Source: Bauldia sp.
GTDB lineage: Bacteria; Pseudomonadota; Alphaproteobacteria; Rhizobiales; Kaistiaceae
Assembly (NCBI GenBank): GCA_037200845.1
Contig: JBBCGQ010000001.1
Location: 806,001 to 870,000, forward strand
Direction: 5' to 3'
Length of the DNA: 64,000 nucleotides
Below, piece by piece: positions 42,481 to 51,090 of this stretch. Each line of letters starts with the position of its first letter. The first letter of the stretch is position 1. Below the pieces are notes generated by a model. It did no database searches. It was not told the origin of the DNA and saw nothing but the letters and a program-made list of their open reading frames with translations. Position numbers and translations under genes: made by a program.

Positions 42481-43282
42481 CGAGCTTCAGCGCCCCGCGC
42501 CGTATCTCGAACAGCATCACCGCGGTCGCCACCGCGAGATTGAGCGAGTCCGCCTTGCCGGCCATCGGAATCTTGACCAGTGTCTTCAGCGCCGCCGAGG
42601 TCTCCGCCGTCAGCCCCGCCTGCTCGCCGCCCATCACGAGCAGCACCGGCGTCCGGTACTCGACGGCGCGATAGTCCGCCGTCGCCGCGAGATGCGTCCC
42701 GACCACGGTCCCCGACCACGCCGCCGCCAGCTTCGCGAACTCCGCCTTCGTCGCCCGCGCCAGCGGCACCGCGAACACCGAGCCCATGGTCGCCCGCACC
42801 GCCTCGACCGAAAACGGATCGACCGTATCGCCGACCAGGATGACGCCCGCCGCGCCGACGGCATCCGCCGTCCGGATGATCGTCCCGAGATTGCCGGGAT
42901 CGCGCACCGCTTCGAGCGCCACCCACACATCGCCCGCCTTCGGCCGGATTGCCGCCGCCGGCATCAGCTTCTGCTCGAACACGCCGATCACGGTCTGCGG
43001 ATTATCGCGGCGCGAAATCTTCGCCAGCACCGCCTCGCTCACCGACAGCACCGCACCGCCCTTGGCATGCGTCGACGATGCCAGCCGCGCCACCAGCGGC
43101 TGCGCGCCGGCGTTCGCCGCATACATCAAAGTCTTGACCGTCCACCCGGCTTCGACGGCGTCGGCGACAAGCTTCAATCCCTCGGCCACGAACAGCCCGC
43201 TCGCCTTGCGATTCTTGGGCAGCGCCAGCGCGCGGATGTCCTTGACGATCGGGTTGGCCAGCGACGTGATCGACTTGACCAT
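42473..43282 (-). CDS. TrmH/SpoU family RNA 2'-O-methyltransferase
   Basis: A 269-residue SPOUT methyltransferase. An N-terminal substrate-binding domain (S-L-A-N-P-I-V-K-D-I, to about residue 95) precedes the knotted catalytic domain with motif 1 N-L-G-T-I-I-R-T-A-D, motif 2 G-G-E-Q-A-G-L and motif 3 L-N-L-A-V-A-T-A. The Arg and Asn used for 2'-O methylation are present. The target RNA base cannot be told. ATG at 43282 fits the family start; longer in-frame starts run into repeat DNA. Confidence 0.92.
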   Translation of the reverse strand: MVKSITSLANPIVKDIRALALPKNRKASGLFVAEGLKLVADAVEAGWTVKTLMYAANAGAQPLVARLASSTHAKGGAVLSVSEAVLAKISRRDNPQTVIGVFEQKLMPAAAIRPKAGDVWVALEAVRDPGNLGTIIRTADAVGAAGVILVGDTVDPFSVEAVRATMGSVFAVPLARATKAEFAKLAAAWSGTVVGTHLAATADYRAVEYRTPVLLVMGGEQAGLTAETSAALKTLVKIPMAGKADSLNLAVATAVMLFEIRRGALKLDG

Positions 43283-43334
43283 GCCAGGCGAGGGCGGTCC
43301 GTCACGCATCATGGCAACCCACCCTCGGTCCCAA

Positions 43335-43383
43335 CCCTCCCCTTGCGGGAGGGTCAAAACCGCGAAGCGGTTTTGGGGAGGGG
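43335..43383. repeat. Family B palindromic repeat, single unit
   Basis: A 49-bp unit: CCCTCCC-cttgc-GGGAGGG then AAAACCGC-gaa-GCGGTTTT and GGGGAGGGG. It lies between the two RNA methyltransferase genes, next to family A copy 43411. Confidence 0.85.
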
Positions 43384-43410
43384 CCGCGCTCGATCCACGC
43401 ATGCCGCAGT

Positions 43411-43540
43411 ACCCCACCCACCGCGCTACGCGCGGTCCCCCCTCCCCGGAACGGGGAGGGATAAGCGGAGCTCGCCGTGGCAAACTCCAATCCCTCCCCG
43501 GAACGGGGAGGGGGGACCATGCGGAGCATGGTGGGTGGGG
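43411..43540. repeat. Family A palindromic repeat
   Basis: Facing half-units like those at 2007, with variable stems ACCGCGC-tac-GCGCGGT and ACCATGC-gga-GCATGGT. The conserved flanks CCCTCCCCG/CGGGGAGGG are the same. Confidence 0.85.
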
Positions 43541-43555
43541 AACCGCGTCGCGTGC

Positions 43556-44491
43556 TCACGCCGACCACCGCGAAAACAGCGACGTCGAAAGCTTCCGCCC
43601 GCCGCCTTCCTCCTGCAGCACCAGCTCGCCCGACTCGAGCAGCCCGCCGCGCCCGGCGAGCGACTCCGCCGCCAGCTCATCGATCGAATAGAACGAAGCC
43701 CGGATCGAGTACGCCGTGAGGATCAGGAACAGCGCCCGCTCCGACAACAGCCCGACGCACGCCGCCAGCAGCGGCCGCAGCGACGTGAAAATATCCCACA
43801 CCTCGCCGTTCGGCCCGCGCCCGAATTTCGGCGGGTCGAGAATGATGCCGTCGTAGCGCGAACCGCGCCGCGTCTCGCGCTCGACGAATTTCGTCGCGTC
43901 CTCGCAGATCCAGCGGATCTTCAAGGCCTCCAGATGCCCGAGCGCCTGGTTCTCCCGCGCCCAGCCGATCGCCTTCTTCGACGCATCGATGTGCGTAACC
44001 TCGGCGCCGGCCTTCGCCGCGATGAGCGAAGCGACGCCGGTATAGGCGAACAGGTTGAGCACCTTCACCGGCCGCGCCGCACCGGCGATCAGGTCGCGCA
44101 TCCAGTCCCAGTGCGTCGCCTGCTCCGGGAACACCCCGACATGGCGGAACGAGGTGAAACGCCCGAGAAAAGGCACGCCGTCGTATTGGATCGGCCACGT
44201 CTCGCCGAGCGGCTTCTTGTAGCGCCAGCGCCCGCCGGTATCGCCGCCTTCCTTCTCCTCGTCGCCGATGCCGACGAACTTGGCGTCCGCCGCCTCCCAC
44301 TCGGCGGCCGGCCGGCGCGGCGTCCACAGGGCCTGCGCCTCGGGCCGCACGATGCGAAACCGGCCGTATCGCTCCAGCTTCTCGCCGTTGCCCGAATCGA
44401 TCAGCGCGTAGTCGCTCCACCCGCGTGTCTCGAGGATCACGGGGGTTTTCCGCTGGAGCGTCCGGCGTGCGATGGATTCGGTGGCTGTCAC
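43556..44491 (-). CDS. Class I SAM-dependent methyltransferase (RlmI/RlmK-like)
   Basis: A 311-residue methyltransferase probably acting on 23S rRNA cytosine or guanine. The SAM-binding motif is V-L-N-L-F-A-Y-T-G-V-A-S, motif II has H-I-D-A-S-K-K-A, and the catalytic-region motif is I-I-L-D-P-P-K-F-G-R-G. This set is typical of the RlmI/YccW group, but the N-terminal PUA domain is absent, so it is a shorter relative. GTG at 44491 with AAGGAAGG close upstream is used; homologous start sites may differ by a few codons. It diverges from coxG. Confidence 0.88.
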   Translation of the reverse strand: MTATESIARRTLQRKTPVILETRGWSDYALIDSGNGEKLERYGRFRIVRPEAQALWTPRRPAAEWEAADAKFVGIGDEEKEGGDTGGRWRYKKPLGETWPIQYDGVPFLGRFTSFRHVGVFPEQATHWDWMRDLIAGAARPVKVLNLFAYTGVASLIAAKAGAEVTHIDASKKAIGWARENQALGHLEALKIRWICEDATKFVERETRRGSRYDGIILDPPKFGRGPNGEVWDIFTSLRPLLAACVGLLSERALFLILTAYSIRASFYSIDELAAESLAGRGGLLESGELVLQEEGGGRKLSTSLFSRWSA

Positions 44492-44533
44492 CCTTCCTTT
44501 TATCTCGCCGGTGCAATGGAGCGCCAGCCGTTG

Positions 44534-44639
44534 ATCCTCCCCCGCAAAGCGGGGGAGGGGGACCGCCGAAGGCGGTGGAGGGGGCGGCCCCCCCTCCGTC
44601 GGCTGCGCCGACAGCTCCCCCGTTGCACGGGGGAGGATC
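44534..44639. repeat. Family A palindromic repeat
   Basis: Units CCCCCGC-aaa-GCGGGGG, ACCGCC-gaa-GGCGGT and CCCCCGT-tgc-ACGGGGG. It fills the divergent gap between the methyltransferase and coxG, leaving about 70 bp for the coxG promoter. Confidence 0.8.
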
Positions 44640-44711
44640 GCACCAACCCTTGCCGCGCCCGCGCCCCCCATGCGACCATTGGCTGAGGCCATCCTTCTCG
44701 GAAACATCAAA

Positions 44712-45340
44712 ATGGAAATGTCGGGCGAGGTGAAGATCGACGCGCCGCGGACGCAGGTCTGGGCGGCGCTCAACGATCCCGCCGTCCTCAAGGACACCAT
44801 CCCCGGCTGCACGGCGCTGACCAAGGTCAGCGACACGGAGATGACCGCGACCGTCGACACCAAGGTCGGCATGGTACGCGCCACCTTCAACGGCAAGGTG
44901 ACGCTGTCCAACGTCAACGCGCCGCTGTCCTACACGATCACCGGCGAGGGCAAGGGCGGCGTCGCCGGCTTTGCCAACGGCGGCGCCGACGTCAAGCTTA
45001 TCGAGGACGGCGACCAGACCATCCTGCGCTACACCGCGCGCGGCCAGGTCGGCGGCAAGCTTGCCCAGATCGGTGCCCGCCTGATCGACGCCACGGCCAA
45101 GCAGATGGCCGACCAGTTCTTCGCCAATTTCGCTGAGCGCGTCACCGAAGGTCCGCTGCTGCGCGCCGAGCACGCCGTCGAGCATGCGGTCGAGGACGCC
45201 GCCCACGCCGTTGCCGAAGTCGCCAAGGAAGGCGAGGAGGAAGTCGAGAAGGCCGCCGTCCGCGGCTTCCTCGGCGGGCCGATGATGTGGGGAATGCTGA
45301 TCATCCTCGCCGGTGTCATCGTCGTATTGGTGGCGACCTG

Positions 45341-45344
<4 letters not shown>
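44712..45344 (+). CDS. coxG: CoxG family SRPBCC protein
   Basis: A 210-residue protein. Residues 1-150 are a SRPBCC/START-like domain (V-W-A-A-L-N-D-P-A-V-L-K, I-P-G-C-T-A-L). A charged Ala/Glu/His-rich linker (about 160-190) leads to a C-terminal membrane helix (about 190-209), as in CoxG, which anchors CO dehydrogenase to the inner membrane. ATG at 44712 is used; a second ATG lies two codons downstream. The stop overlaps the coxS GTG (GTGA). The absence of coxL nearby makes the enzyme it would anchor unclear. Confidence 0.88.
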
Positions 45345-45809
<465 letters not shown>

Positions 45810-45810
45810 C

Positions 45811-46605
45811 ATGTACGAGACGCGCTACCATCGCCCAGCGACGCTGGCGGAGGCCCGCGCCCTGTTCACGCCTGACGCCAGATACATCGCCGGCGGCCAG
45901 ACATTGCTGCCGGTGATGAAGCAGCGCGTCGCCGCCCCGACCGACCTCATCGACATCGCCCGCCTGCCGGAGCTGCGCGGCATCGCCGTCGCCGGCGACA
46001 CCCTCACCGTCGGCGCCGCCACGACCCATGCCGAGGTCGCGGCCTCCGACGTCGTGCGCCAAGCCATCCCGGCGCTTGCCGCGCTGGCGGCGCTCATCGG
46101 CGACCCGGCCGTCCGCCACCTCGGAACCATCGGCGGCTCGCTCGCCAACAACGACCCGGCCGCCGACTACGCCGCCGCGGTGCTGGCGCTGGACGCGACG
46201 ATCCACACCGACCGCCGCGCGATTTCCGCCGCCGATTTCCTGCGCGGCCTGTTCACCACCGCGCTGCAGGACGGCGAGATCATCGTCAAGGTCGCCTTCC
46301 GCCCTCCGGCCAAAGCCGCCTACGAAAAATTCCGCAACCCCGCCTCGCGCTACGCCATCGCCGCCGCTTTCGTCGCGATGGCGAAGGACCGCACGGTCCG
46401 AGTAGCCATCACTGGCGCCGGCAACAACGGCGCCTACCGCGCCACCGCAATCGAAAAGGCACTGACGGAAAACTGGTCGCCCGCCGCCATCGACGCCGTC
46501 ACGATCGACGAGACGACAATGCTGGGCGATATCCACGCCACCCCCGCCTACCGCGCCAACCTCGTGAAGGTCATGGCCAAGCGCGCCCTCTCGAGAGCGG
46601 GATAG
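45811..46605 (+). CDS. coxM: CoxM-like FAD-binding subunit of a molybdenum hydroxylase
   Basis: A 264-residue FAD_binding_5/CO_deh_flav_C protein. The two flavin motifs are visible: A-G-G-Q-T-L-L-P near residue 27 and T-I-G-G-S-L-A-N-N-D-P near 109. It passes electrons from the iron-sulfur subunit to quinone or oxygen. It starts one base after the coxS stop. It is slightly shorter than typical CoxM (about 285). No large molybdopterin subunit follows; instead there is a repeat and then bfd. Confidence 0.92.
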   Translation: MYETRYHRPATLAEARALFTPDARYIAGGQTLLPVMKQRVAAPTDLIDIARLPELRGIAVAGDTLTVGAATTHAEVAASDVVRQAIPALAALAALIGDPAVRHLGTIGGSLANNDPAADYAAAVLALDATIHTDRRAISAADFLRGLFTTALQDGEIIVKVAFRPPAKAAYEKFRNPASRYAIAAAFVAMAKDRTVRVAITGAGNNGAYRATAIEKALTENWSPAAIDAVTIDETTMLGDIHATPAYRANLVKVMAKRALSRAG

Positions 46606-46921
46606 ACACTCCTCCCCAAAACGCCTTCGGCGTTTTGACCCTCCCGCAAGGGGAGGGTTCACCCTTGTTGAAACATCGAGCCCCAAAAAACTCCGCTTGA
46701 GCCCTCCCCTTGCGGGAGGGCCGAAACCGCAAAGCGGTTTCGGGGAGGGGTGTCTCTCCTCCGTTCGACCTCGCAGTGGGACCTCTCACCCTCCATGACC
46801 CCACGATTGCACTCCGCTCATACTTCCCGTTCCGGGCACGGCGACCGCGCCTATAGCCAAAGGCGAAGCGCGCTGGGTGGGGTTGCCTCCAACGCGCCCG
46901 AGTGCCATCTCATCCCACGCA
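46606..46921. other. Intergenic region between coxM and bfd
   Basis: The 316-bp gap holds a facing family B repeat pair (46611-46750). The remaining 170 bp has no ORF I can support and no trace of coxL sequence. Confidence 0.6.
46611..46750. repeat. Family B palindromic repeats, facing pair
   Basis: Opposite-strand units separated by about 43 bp. The first stem is AAAACGCC-ttc-GGCGTTTT, the second GAAACCGC-aaa-GCGGTTTC. The A/G change at one arm is matched by T/C at the other. The spacer resembles that of the 19824 pair, including CTTGTTGAAACATC. Confidence 0.88.
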
Positions 46922-47194
46922 ATGATCGTCTGCTCCTGCAACGTCCTCACCCACTCGCGCATCCTCGCCGCCGCCCAGATGCTGGCCGCCGAGGATGCCT
47001 TCCGCCCGATCACCCCCGGCCGCCTGTTCAAGGCCCTGGGCGCCCGCCCCAATTGCGGCACCTGCTTCGCCACCATCCGCAAGGTCATCGCCGACGGCGG
47101 CCTGACCTTCACCTGCCCGGAGCTGCTGGCGAGCGTCGCGGAAGCCGCCGAGGATGAGCGCGAGCAGGAGATCCTCATCGTCATCGACGTTTGA
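46922..47194 (+). CDS. bfd: Bacterioferritin-associated ferredoxin
   Basis: A 90-residue BFD-like [2Fe-2S] protein. The four ligands are Cys4 and Cys6 (C-S-C-N) and Cys45 and Cys48 (C-G-T-C). Bfd donates electrons to bacterioferritin heme to release stored iron. It is longer than the classic 64 residues, with an acidic C-terminal tail. It lies 58 bp upstream of bfr in the same orientation, the usual pairing. The Shine-Dalgarno is weak; ATG at 46922 is set by the conserved M-I-V-C-S-C-N start. Confidence 0.92.
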   Translation: MIVCSCNVLTHSRILAAAQMLAAEDAFRPITPGRLFKALGARPNCGTCFATIRKVIADGGLTFTCPELLASVAEAAEDEREQEILIVIDV

Positions 47195-47216
47195 CCCCGC
47201 CAACAGCATCCACTAA

Positions 47217-47233
47217 CTTAGAATTATTCCAAG
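47217..47233 (+). promoter_or_regulatory. Candidate Irr box (ICE-like) upstream of bfr
   Basis: CTTAGAATTATTCCAAG is a 17-bp inverted repeat (7-bp arms, 3-bp centre, one mismatched pair) fitting the TTAGAAnnnTTCTAA pattern of rhizobial Irr sites. It is 19 bp before the bfr ATG. Irr, which accumulates under iron limitation, represses bfr in related bacteria. Prediction only. Confidence 0.6.
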
Positions 47234-47252
47234 AATAAGCGGAGAAGCGGCA

Positions 47253-47750
47253 ATGAAGGGCGATCCCAAGGTCATCGACTACCTGAACCAGGCGCTCCGC
47301 CACGAGCTGACGGCGGTCAACCAGTACTGGCTGCACTACCGGCTGCTCGAAGATTGGGGCCTTGCCAAGCTCGCCAAGAAGGAACGCGCCGAATCGATCG
47401 AGGAGATGCAGCACGCCGACAAGCTCGTCGACCGCATCATCTTCCTCGACGGCTTCCCCAACATGCAGCAGCTCAATCCGCTGAAGATCGGACAGAGCGT
47501 GAAGGAGATCCTGGAGTCGGACCTGGAAGGCGAATACGAAGCCCGCGCCCTCTATTCGGAAGCGCGCGAAGTCTGCGACGGCGCCGCCGATTTCGTCTCG
47601 ATGAAGCTGTTCGAGGTGCTGCTCGCCGACGAGGAGGGCCACATCAACTTCCTCGAGACCCAGCTCAAGCTCTACGCCGACATCGGCGCCGAGAACTACA
47701 GCCAGCTCAACGCCGAACCCGCCAACGAAGAAGCCGACCACGCGACGTGA
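47253..47750 (+). CDS. bfr: Bacterioferritin
   Basis: A 165-residue heme-containing ferritin forming 24-mers that store iron. Compared with the E. coli protein, the heme ligand Met52 (E-E-M-Q-H-A-D) and the ferroxidase residues Glu18, Glu51, His54, Glu94, Glu127 and His130 are all at the same positions. The Shine-Dalgarno is GGAGAAG. Regulation by Irr is likely through the box at 47217. Confidence 0.97.
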   Translation: MKGDPKVIDYLNQALRHELTAVNQYWLHYRLLEDWGLAKLAKKERAESIEEMQHADKLVDRIIFLDGFPNMQQLNPLKIGQSVKEILESDLEGEYEARALYSEAREVCDGAADFVSMKLFEVLLADEEGHINFLETQLKLYADIGAENYSQLNAEPANEEADHAT

Positions 47751-47779
47751 GCTGAACGCCGCCGCCGCAACAAGCCGAG

Positions 47780-47828
47780 CCCTCCCCTTGCGGGAGGGCC
47801 AAAACCGCAAAGCGGTTTTGGGGAGGGG
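47780..47828. repeat. Family B repeat, left flank of the DUF559 gene
   Basis: A 49-bp unit in the forward orientation, ending GGGGAGGGG. Its last bases lie five bases before the GTG of the DUF559 gene and provide its Shine-Dalgarno. It is an inverted copy of 48191-48239. Confidence 0.9.
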
Positions 47829-47833
47829 TAGCG

Positions 47834-48220
47834 GTGCCGCACCGATCCGTGCCCGCGCCGAATAAGCGCAACGCCCGCGCCATGCGCCGCGAAATGACGC
47901 CGGCCGAAGTGCGGCTCTGGCTACGGCTGAATCGCCGCCAGCTCGACGGCCTCCGCTTCCGCCGCCAAGCGACACTCGGCAACTACATTGTCGATTTCTT
48001 CTGCCCGGAGCGGCATCTGATCGTCGAGATCGACGGCGATCACCACGGCCACGACGCCGTTGTCGTTGCCGATGCGGCACGAACGACGTGGCTGGAAACA
48101 CAGGGCCATCGCGTACTGCGCTTCTCAAATTCTGATGTGATGTCGAATCTCGACGGCGTCTACATGGCGATCTGGGAGGCAGCCACTGCACCCCTCCCCA
48201 AATCGCCTACGGCGATTTGA
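47834..48220 (+). CDS. DUF559 (Vsr-like nuclease fold) protein bracketed by repeats
   Basis: A 128-residue protein of the DUF559 family, related to very-short-patch-repair endonucleases. The motifs are M-T-P-A-E-V-R-L-W, F-R-R-Q-A-T-L-G-N-Y-I-V-D-F-F-C-P and the PD-(D/E)xK-like V-E-I-D-G-D-H-H. The start is GTG; the GGGAGGGG end of the left repeat acts as its ribosome site. The last codons (P-L-P-K-S-P-T-A-I) and the TGA are inside the right repeat. The catalytic-type residues are intact, so it could be active. Biological role is unknown for the family. Confidence 0.85.
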   Translation: MPHRSVPAPNKRNARAMRREMTPAEVRLWLRLNRRQLDGLRFRRQATLGNYIVDFFCPERHLIVEIDGDHHGHDAVVVADAARTTWLETQGHRVLRFSNSDVMSNLDGVYMAIWEAATAPLPKSPTAI

Positions 48221-48239
48221 CCCTCCCGCAAGGGGAGGG
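48191..48239. repeat. Family B repeat, right flank of the DUF559 gene
   Basis: A 49-bp unit, inverted relative to 47780-47828. Outer arms are identical; the inner stem is AAATCGCC-tac-GGCGATTT against AAAACCGC-aaa-GCGGTTTT in the left copy, so paired positions changed together. It contains the DUF559 stop codon at 48218-48220. Confidence 0.9.
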
Positions 48240-48273
48240 TTCAAGCGGAGTCCAGGTCGCTCAACGAGTCGAG

Positions 48274-48322
48274 CCCTCCCCTTGCGGGAGGGCCAAAACC
48301 GCAACGCGGTTTTGGGGAGGGG
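48274..48322. repeat. Family B palindromic repeat, single unit
   Basis: A forward-oriented 49-bp unit 34 bp after the previous one, with stem AAAACCGC-aac-GCGGTTTT. It forms a facing pair with 48191-48239, like the pairs at 19824 and 46611. Confidence 0.88.
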
Positions 48323-48407
48323 TGTGCCTCAGCAAGCGCTGCCCGTGACAATCGCCGCAGAGCTACGGCGTCCATCCGACGTCGCCGCGTTTTCCCTACC
48401 GCCCCGA

Positions 48408-49421
48408 CTACCCCCGCCACCGCCTTCCACCAACCTCCACCCCAAACATCGTCGGCGTCCGCGCAAACGCCGCGATCCCCGCCAGCGCCGCGTCTTCCTT
48501 CGTGATGATCGCCGTGGACATCCCCTCCATCAGCTTCCCGTGCGGCCACTTGTCGACGAACGCGGCGCGAAATCCGCCCGCCTTCAGCACCGGCGCTATG
48601 CGCGCCGTGATACCGCCGGCGAGGTAGACGCCGCCGCGCGCCATGAACACCAGCGCCGTGTCGCCGGCGACGCGGCCGAGGTGCTCGGCGAAAATCGCCA
48701 GCGTCTCCTTCGCCTGCCCGTCGTCGCCGGAAAGTCCGTTGGCGGTGATCTCCGCCGGCGTGTCGTAGCGCGGCGCGACGCCGTCGCTGGCGCAGATCGC
48801 CTTGTAGAGCCGCACCATCCCCGCGCCGCAGAGCACCGTCTCCGCCGACACCCGCGGCCCATGCCGTTCGATGTGCGGCCACACATCGAGGTCGCGCGCC
48901 GTCACCGGCCCGAGGCCCACGTGCCCGCCTTCGCCGGGGATCGGAATCCACACGCCGCGGCTCAAGACCAGCGCCCCGGCGCCAAGCCCGGTGCCCGGTC
49001 CGATCACCACGCGCGCGCCTTCGCCGATCGTGCCGCCGCCGACCGGATCGATGTCGTCCGGCCCGAGCTCCGGCAGCCCCAGCGACTGCGCCTCGAAATC
49101 GTTGAGCAGTACGACCTCGGCCATCCCGAAACGCGAGATCAGAGTCTTCGGCGTCACCACCCAGTCGCAGTTGGTGAGCGGCACGCTATCGCCGGTGATC
49201 GGCCCGGCCAGCGCCAGCACCGCCGCCTTCGGCTCTGCGCCCGCCTTGCCGACGACGGCGTCGGCGATGGCATCGTCGATGGTGGGGAAGTCGGCGGTGT
49301 GCACGTTGGGCAGGCGCCGCACCGGCGCCTCGGCATCCTCGATCACCGCGAAGCGCGCGTTGGTCCCGCCGATGTCGCCGATCAGGATCGGGAAGGGGAG
49401 GTGGTCGAGGTATCCGTTCAC
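48408..49421 (-). CDS. glk: Glucokinase
   Basis: A 337-residue bacterial glucokinase (Glk/PF02685 group) that phosphorylates glucose at C6. The phosphate-binding loop is [11 protein letters not shown], the catalytic Asp is in L-L-N-D-F-E-A, and G-P-G-T-G-L-G is the second nucleotide motif. Glucose from glycogen or glucosides would enter here. GTG at 49421 overlaps the mgsA stop (GTGA), so it ends the transport operon. The C-terminus runs to a Gly/Arg tail. Confidence 0.94.
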   Translation of the reverse strand: MNGYLDHLPFPILIGDIGGTNARFAVIEDAEAPVRRLPNVHTADFPTIDDAIADAVVGKAGAEPKAAVLALAGPITGDSVPLTNCDWVVTPKTLISRFGMAEVVLLNDFEAQSLGLPELGPDDIDPVGGGTIGEGARVVIGPGTGLGAGALVLSRGVWIPIPGEGGHVGLGPVTARDLDVWPHIERHGPRVSAETVLCGAGMVRLYKAICASDGVAPRYDTPAEITANGLSGDDGQAKETLAIFAEHLGRVAGDTALVFMARGGVYLAGGITARIAPVLKAGGFRAAFVDKWPHGKLMEGMSTAIITKEDAALAGIAAFARTPTMFGVEVGGRRWRG

Positions 49422-49822
49422 CGCGTCGCTCCGGGAAACAAAAGCGCCTCAGGCCGCGCCAGCAGAATGTCCGCTGTCCGCCGGTTGAGCGCCATCGGAA
49501 TATCGTAGTGCACTGCAAGACGGGTCAGCGCCTTGACATCGACGTCATGCGGCATCGGCGACAGCGCGTCGATAAAGAAGATCAGCGCCGAGATCTTGCC
49601 GTCCGCGATCAGCGCGCCGATCTGCTGGTCGCCGCCGACCGGCCCGCTTTTCAGGCGCGTGACGTCGAGTTCGGGGCAGGCCTCCAGCACGCGCGTGCCC
49701 GTCGTGCCGGTGGCATAGAGCGCGAATTCGGCGAGCGTCGCCCGATGGTCGCGCGCGAACTCGACCATCACGGCCTTCATCTGGTCGTGCGCGACGAGCG
49801 CGATCGCTCCCTCGCGGCGCAT
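49418..49822 (-). CDS. mgsA: Methylglyoxal synthase
   Basis: A 134-residue MgsA converting dihydroxyacetone phosphate to methylglyoxal and phosphate. The V-A-H-D start, P-x-G-G-D-Q-Q-I-G (Asp65) and P-H-D-V-D-V-K-A-L (His92, Asp95) match the E. coli catalytic set. ATG at 49822 lies one base from the permease stop, and the gene overlaps glk by 4 bp. Placing this overflow enzyme between a nucleoside importer and glucokinase suggests control of triose-phosphate overflow. Confidence 0.94.
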   Translation of the reverse strand: MRREGAIALVAHDQMKAVMVEFARDHRATLAEFALYATGTTGTRVLEACPELDVTRLKSGPVGGDQQIGALIADGKISALIFFIDALSPMPHDVDVKALTRLAVHYDIPMALNRRTADILLARPEALLFPGATR

Positions 49823-49823
49823 C

Positions 49824-51089
49824 CTAATCCTTGATGTACGGCTTGCCGTCCGCCGCCGGCGCGCGCGCCCGGCCGACAATGCCGGCAACCAGCACGATCG
49901 TCGCGATATACGGCGCCATGGCGAGGAACTCCGACGGGATCGGCACCTGCAGGATGGCGAGCTTCTGCTGCAGCGAATCCGCGAAGCCGAACACCAGCGC
50001 CGCCAACAGCGCGCCGACCGGATGCCAGCGCCCGAAGATCATCGCGGCGAGCCCGATGAAGCCGCGCCCGCCGGTCATGTTGTCGTCGAAGCGCCCGACC
50101 GAGCCGAGCGTGAACCACGCCCCGCCAAAGCCCGCCACCATGCCGCCGATGGTGACGTTGATGTAGCGCAGCCGATAGACGTTGATGCCCAGCGTATCGG
50201 CCGCCTCCGGATGCTCGCCGACGGCGCGGGCGCGCAGCCCCATGCGCGTGTGGAACAGATAGTACGTCGCGATCGCGATCATGATCGCCGCGCCGTAGAC
50301 GAAGATGTTCTGCTGGAACAGCACGCGCCCGACCACCGGCAGGTCGGAGAGGAACGGAATCTCGATACCGCGGAACACCGGCGCATTGTTGAGCCAGCGA
50401 TATTGCGTCAGCACCTGGCTCGACACGTATGACGTAAGCCCCAGCACGAAAAGATTTATGGCGACGCCGGCGATGATCTGGTCGACCCGGTAGGTGATGA
50501 CCAGCGCGCTGAGCATCAGGCCCATCAGCCCGCCGACGATGATCGCGGCAACCAGCCCGCCCCAACCGCCGAGCAGCGAGCCCGCGACGGCGCCGGTGAA
50601 TGCCCCGGAAAGCAGCATCCCTTCGATGCCGATGTTAACCACCGCGACGCGCTCCGACAGCACGCCGACCAGCCCGCCGAGCGCTATCGGCACCGCCCGC
50701 ACGATCGTCGATTCCAGCATGCCGGTCAGCGAGAACGATTTCCCTGCCGTCGCCCAGACGAGGAATGCCGTGACGACGAGGAACAGACCGATGCCGAGGA
50801 AGATCGCCGACGTCCGCGCCGCGCCGCGCGCGAACTGCCGCGCGCCGAAGAACGCCAGCAACGCCGCCACCACGAACACGTATGGCGCCGCCGGCACGAC
50901 GAGGTCGGGCACCGCGAACATGTCGCCGGGCAGCGCCAGCCGGAAGTCGGCCTCGCCGGAAAGCCCGATGCCGAAGATGCCGGCGACGAATACCGCGAGC
51001 GCCAGCAGCAGCCACCCGGTGATCAGCGTCTGCCGCCGCTTCGCCTGGTCGAGACTCGACGGCGCGTTGCTGGTGTCGCGGAGCGTCAT
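49824..51089 (-). CDS. ABC transporter permease, nucleoside-type (second permease)
   Basis: A 421-residue BPD_transp_2 permease, longer than its partner through an extended N-terminus with two extra helices. [12 protein letters not shown] matches the conserved G-I-E-G-M motif of NupQ-type permeases. The stop is one base from mgsA and the start one base from the upstream permease stop. It works with 51091-52230, the ATPase and BmpA-like protein as a nucleoside importer. Confidence 0.93.
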   Translation of the reverse strand: MTLRDTSNAPSSLDQAKRRQTLITGWLLLALAVFVAGIFGIGLSGEADFRLALPGDMFAVPDLVVPAAPYVFVVAALLAFFGARQFARGAARTSAIFLGIGLFLVVTAFLVWATAGKSFSLTGMLESTIVRAVPIALGGLVGVLSERVAVVNIGIEGMLLSGAFTGAVAGSLLGGWGGLVAAIIVGGLMGLMLSALVITYRVDQIIAGVAINLFVLGLTSYVSSQVLTQYRWLNNAPVFRGIEIPFLSDLPVVGRVLFQQNIFVYGAAIMIAIATYYLFHTRMGLRARAVGEHPEAADTLGINVYRLRYINVTIGGMVAGFGGAWFTLGSVGRFDDNMTGGRGFIGLAAMIFGRWHPVGALLAALVFGFADSLQQKLAILQVPIPSEFLAMAPYIATIVLVAGIVGRARAPAADGKPYIKD

Positions 51090-51090
51090 C

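Noticed and set aside
42473-43483. Longer RNA methyltransferase start at 43483
   Set aside because: The added 67 codons come from family A and B repeats; the conserved SPOUT start fits ATG 43282.
44670-44711. Extra start codons upstream of coxG
   Set aside because: ATG 44670 would add a short non-homologous leader directly after the repeat; the conserved domain starts at 44712-44718.
47780-48322. CRISPR array or tandem repeat
   Set aside because: The units are in alternating orientation, self-complementary, and not regularly spaced; a gene lies between two of them.
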